Source: Leucobacter edaphi (GTDB lineage Bacteria > Actinomycetota > Actinomycetes > Actinomycetales > Microbacteriaceae). Taken from it: a DNA stretch of 64,000 nucleotides. Below the pieces are notes generated by a model. The model was not told the origin of the DNA. It was given only the letters and a program-made list of their open reading frames with translations, and did not search any database. The stretch spans positions 310,001 to 374,000 of the forward strand of contig NZ_JAEHOI010000011.1 of the NCBI RefSeq assembly GCF_016522535.1, written 5' to 3'. Below, piece by piece: positions 63,868 to 64,000 of the stretch; the stretch's first letter is position 1; each line of letters opens with the position of its first letter. Position numbers and translations under genes: made by a program.

Positions 63868-64000
63868 TTAAGGGTGTGGTTGATGTGGGCGGAGCGGCGT
63901 GCCGTCTGCGCAGGAGTCGGGATCGACCGCGGGAACGCCGGCCGGGGCAACTTCGACGTGCATGCGGCGGCCCGTCCGAACCGCCTTTCCACATCTGCGA
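63868..64000 (-). CDS. Partial small Cys-containing protein (right edge)
   Basis: A frame entering from the right edge ends at TAA 63868-63870, 33 bp before the MBL-rhodanese start. The visible 43 residues include CGKAVRTGRRMHVEV and VDPDSCADGTPLRP, with cysteine/histidine spacing reminiscent of a small zinc-ribbon protein. The start is outside the window, so this is a tentative call. Confidence 0.35.
   Translation of the reverse strand, partial: RRCGKAVRTGRRMHVEVAPAGVPAVDPDSCADGTPLRPHQPHP

Overview
The window is high-GC actinobacterial DNA with short intergenic gaps, many ATGA/GTGA start-stop overlaps, GTG/TTG starts and several apparently leaderless promoters. The ftsH-hpt-tilS block with divergent ppa, the DUF11/LPXTG surface protein, FurA-katA and the DesK-like two-component system fit a Micrococcales member, most likely Microbacteriaceae (Leucobacter- or Microbacterium-like). 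The genus is an inference from gene content. I saw no rRNA, tRNA, CRISPR array, transposase or phage gene.

Layout. 1-4.5 kb: housekeeping (ftsH partial, hpt, tilS, ppa). 4.7-10.9 kb: a five-gene minus-strand run, PadR regulator, DHA2 exporter, adenylate-forming ligase, ketoacyl synthase and acyl-CoA dehydrogenase; the last three are translationally coupled. 10.9-15.9 kb: a phnDCE-type uptake operon extended by an MPtpB-like phosphatase, a TetR regulator and a cyclase-family hydrolase. 16.2-21.6 kb: an AhpD-like protein with a flavin monooxygenase, then small or uncharacterised proteins, two of them very short and highly charged, and an ArsR-type regulator. 21.6-25.4 kb: mgtC and mgtA, preceded by a 36-codon proline/acid-containing leader ORF with an exceptionally strong ribosome-binding site.

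25.6-34.9 kb: a lower-GC catabolic island. It holds a BMP-type ABC importer, a cytidine-deaminase-like enzyme, a VOC protein, an FAH-fold 2-keto-3-deoxypentonate dehydratase-like enzyme, a D-2-hydroxyacid dehydrogenase, a GntR/FCD regulator and an SDR. I infer uptake and oxidative breakdown of a nucleoside- or sugar-acid-like compound. 34.9-41.1 kb: an uncharacterised protein and a 1731-residue sortase-anchored surface protein. 41.5-48.0 kb: a LysR regulator facing an operon of polar amino-acid ABC importer, D-aminoacylase and a class-A-beta-lactamase-like serine hydrolase, probably for D-amino-acid or muropeptide scavenging.

48.2-53.6 kb: a ClpN-SRPBCC fusion with its HTH partner, a small membrane protein, catalase with a Fur regulator and a clear Fur-type box, and an Aer-like PAS protein without a chemoreceptor signalling domain. 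53.8-58.0 kb: a histidine kinase/NarL regulator pair and an ABC-2 exporter. 58.1-60.5 kb: a MerR regulator divergent from a YhgE/Pip-like membrane protein. 60.8-64 kb: a small membrane protein and a sulfane-sulfur cluster (rhodanese lipoprotein, DUF4395 protein, metallo-beta-lactamase/rhodanese fusion).

The most promising leads for something undescribed are the mgtA leader ORF, the PadR-exporter-ligase-KAS-ACAD cassette, the low-GC catabolic island and the stand-alone Aer-type PAS protein.
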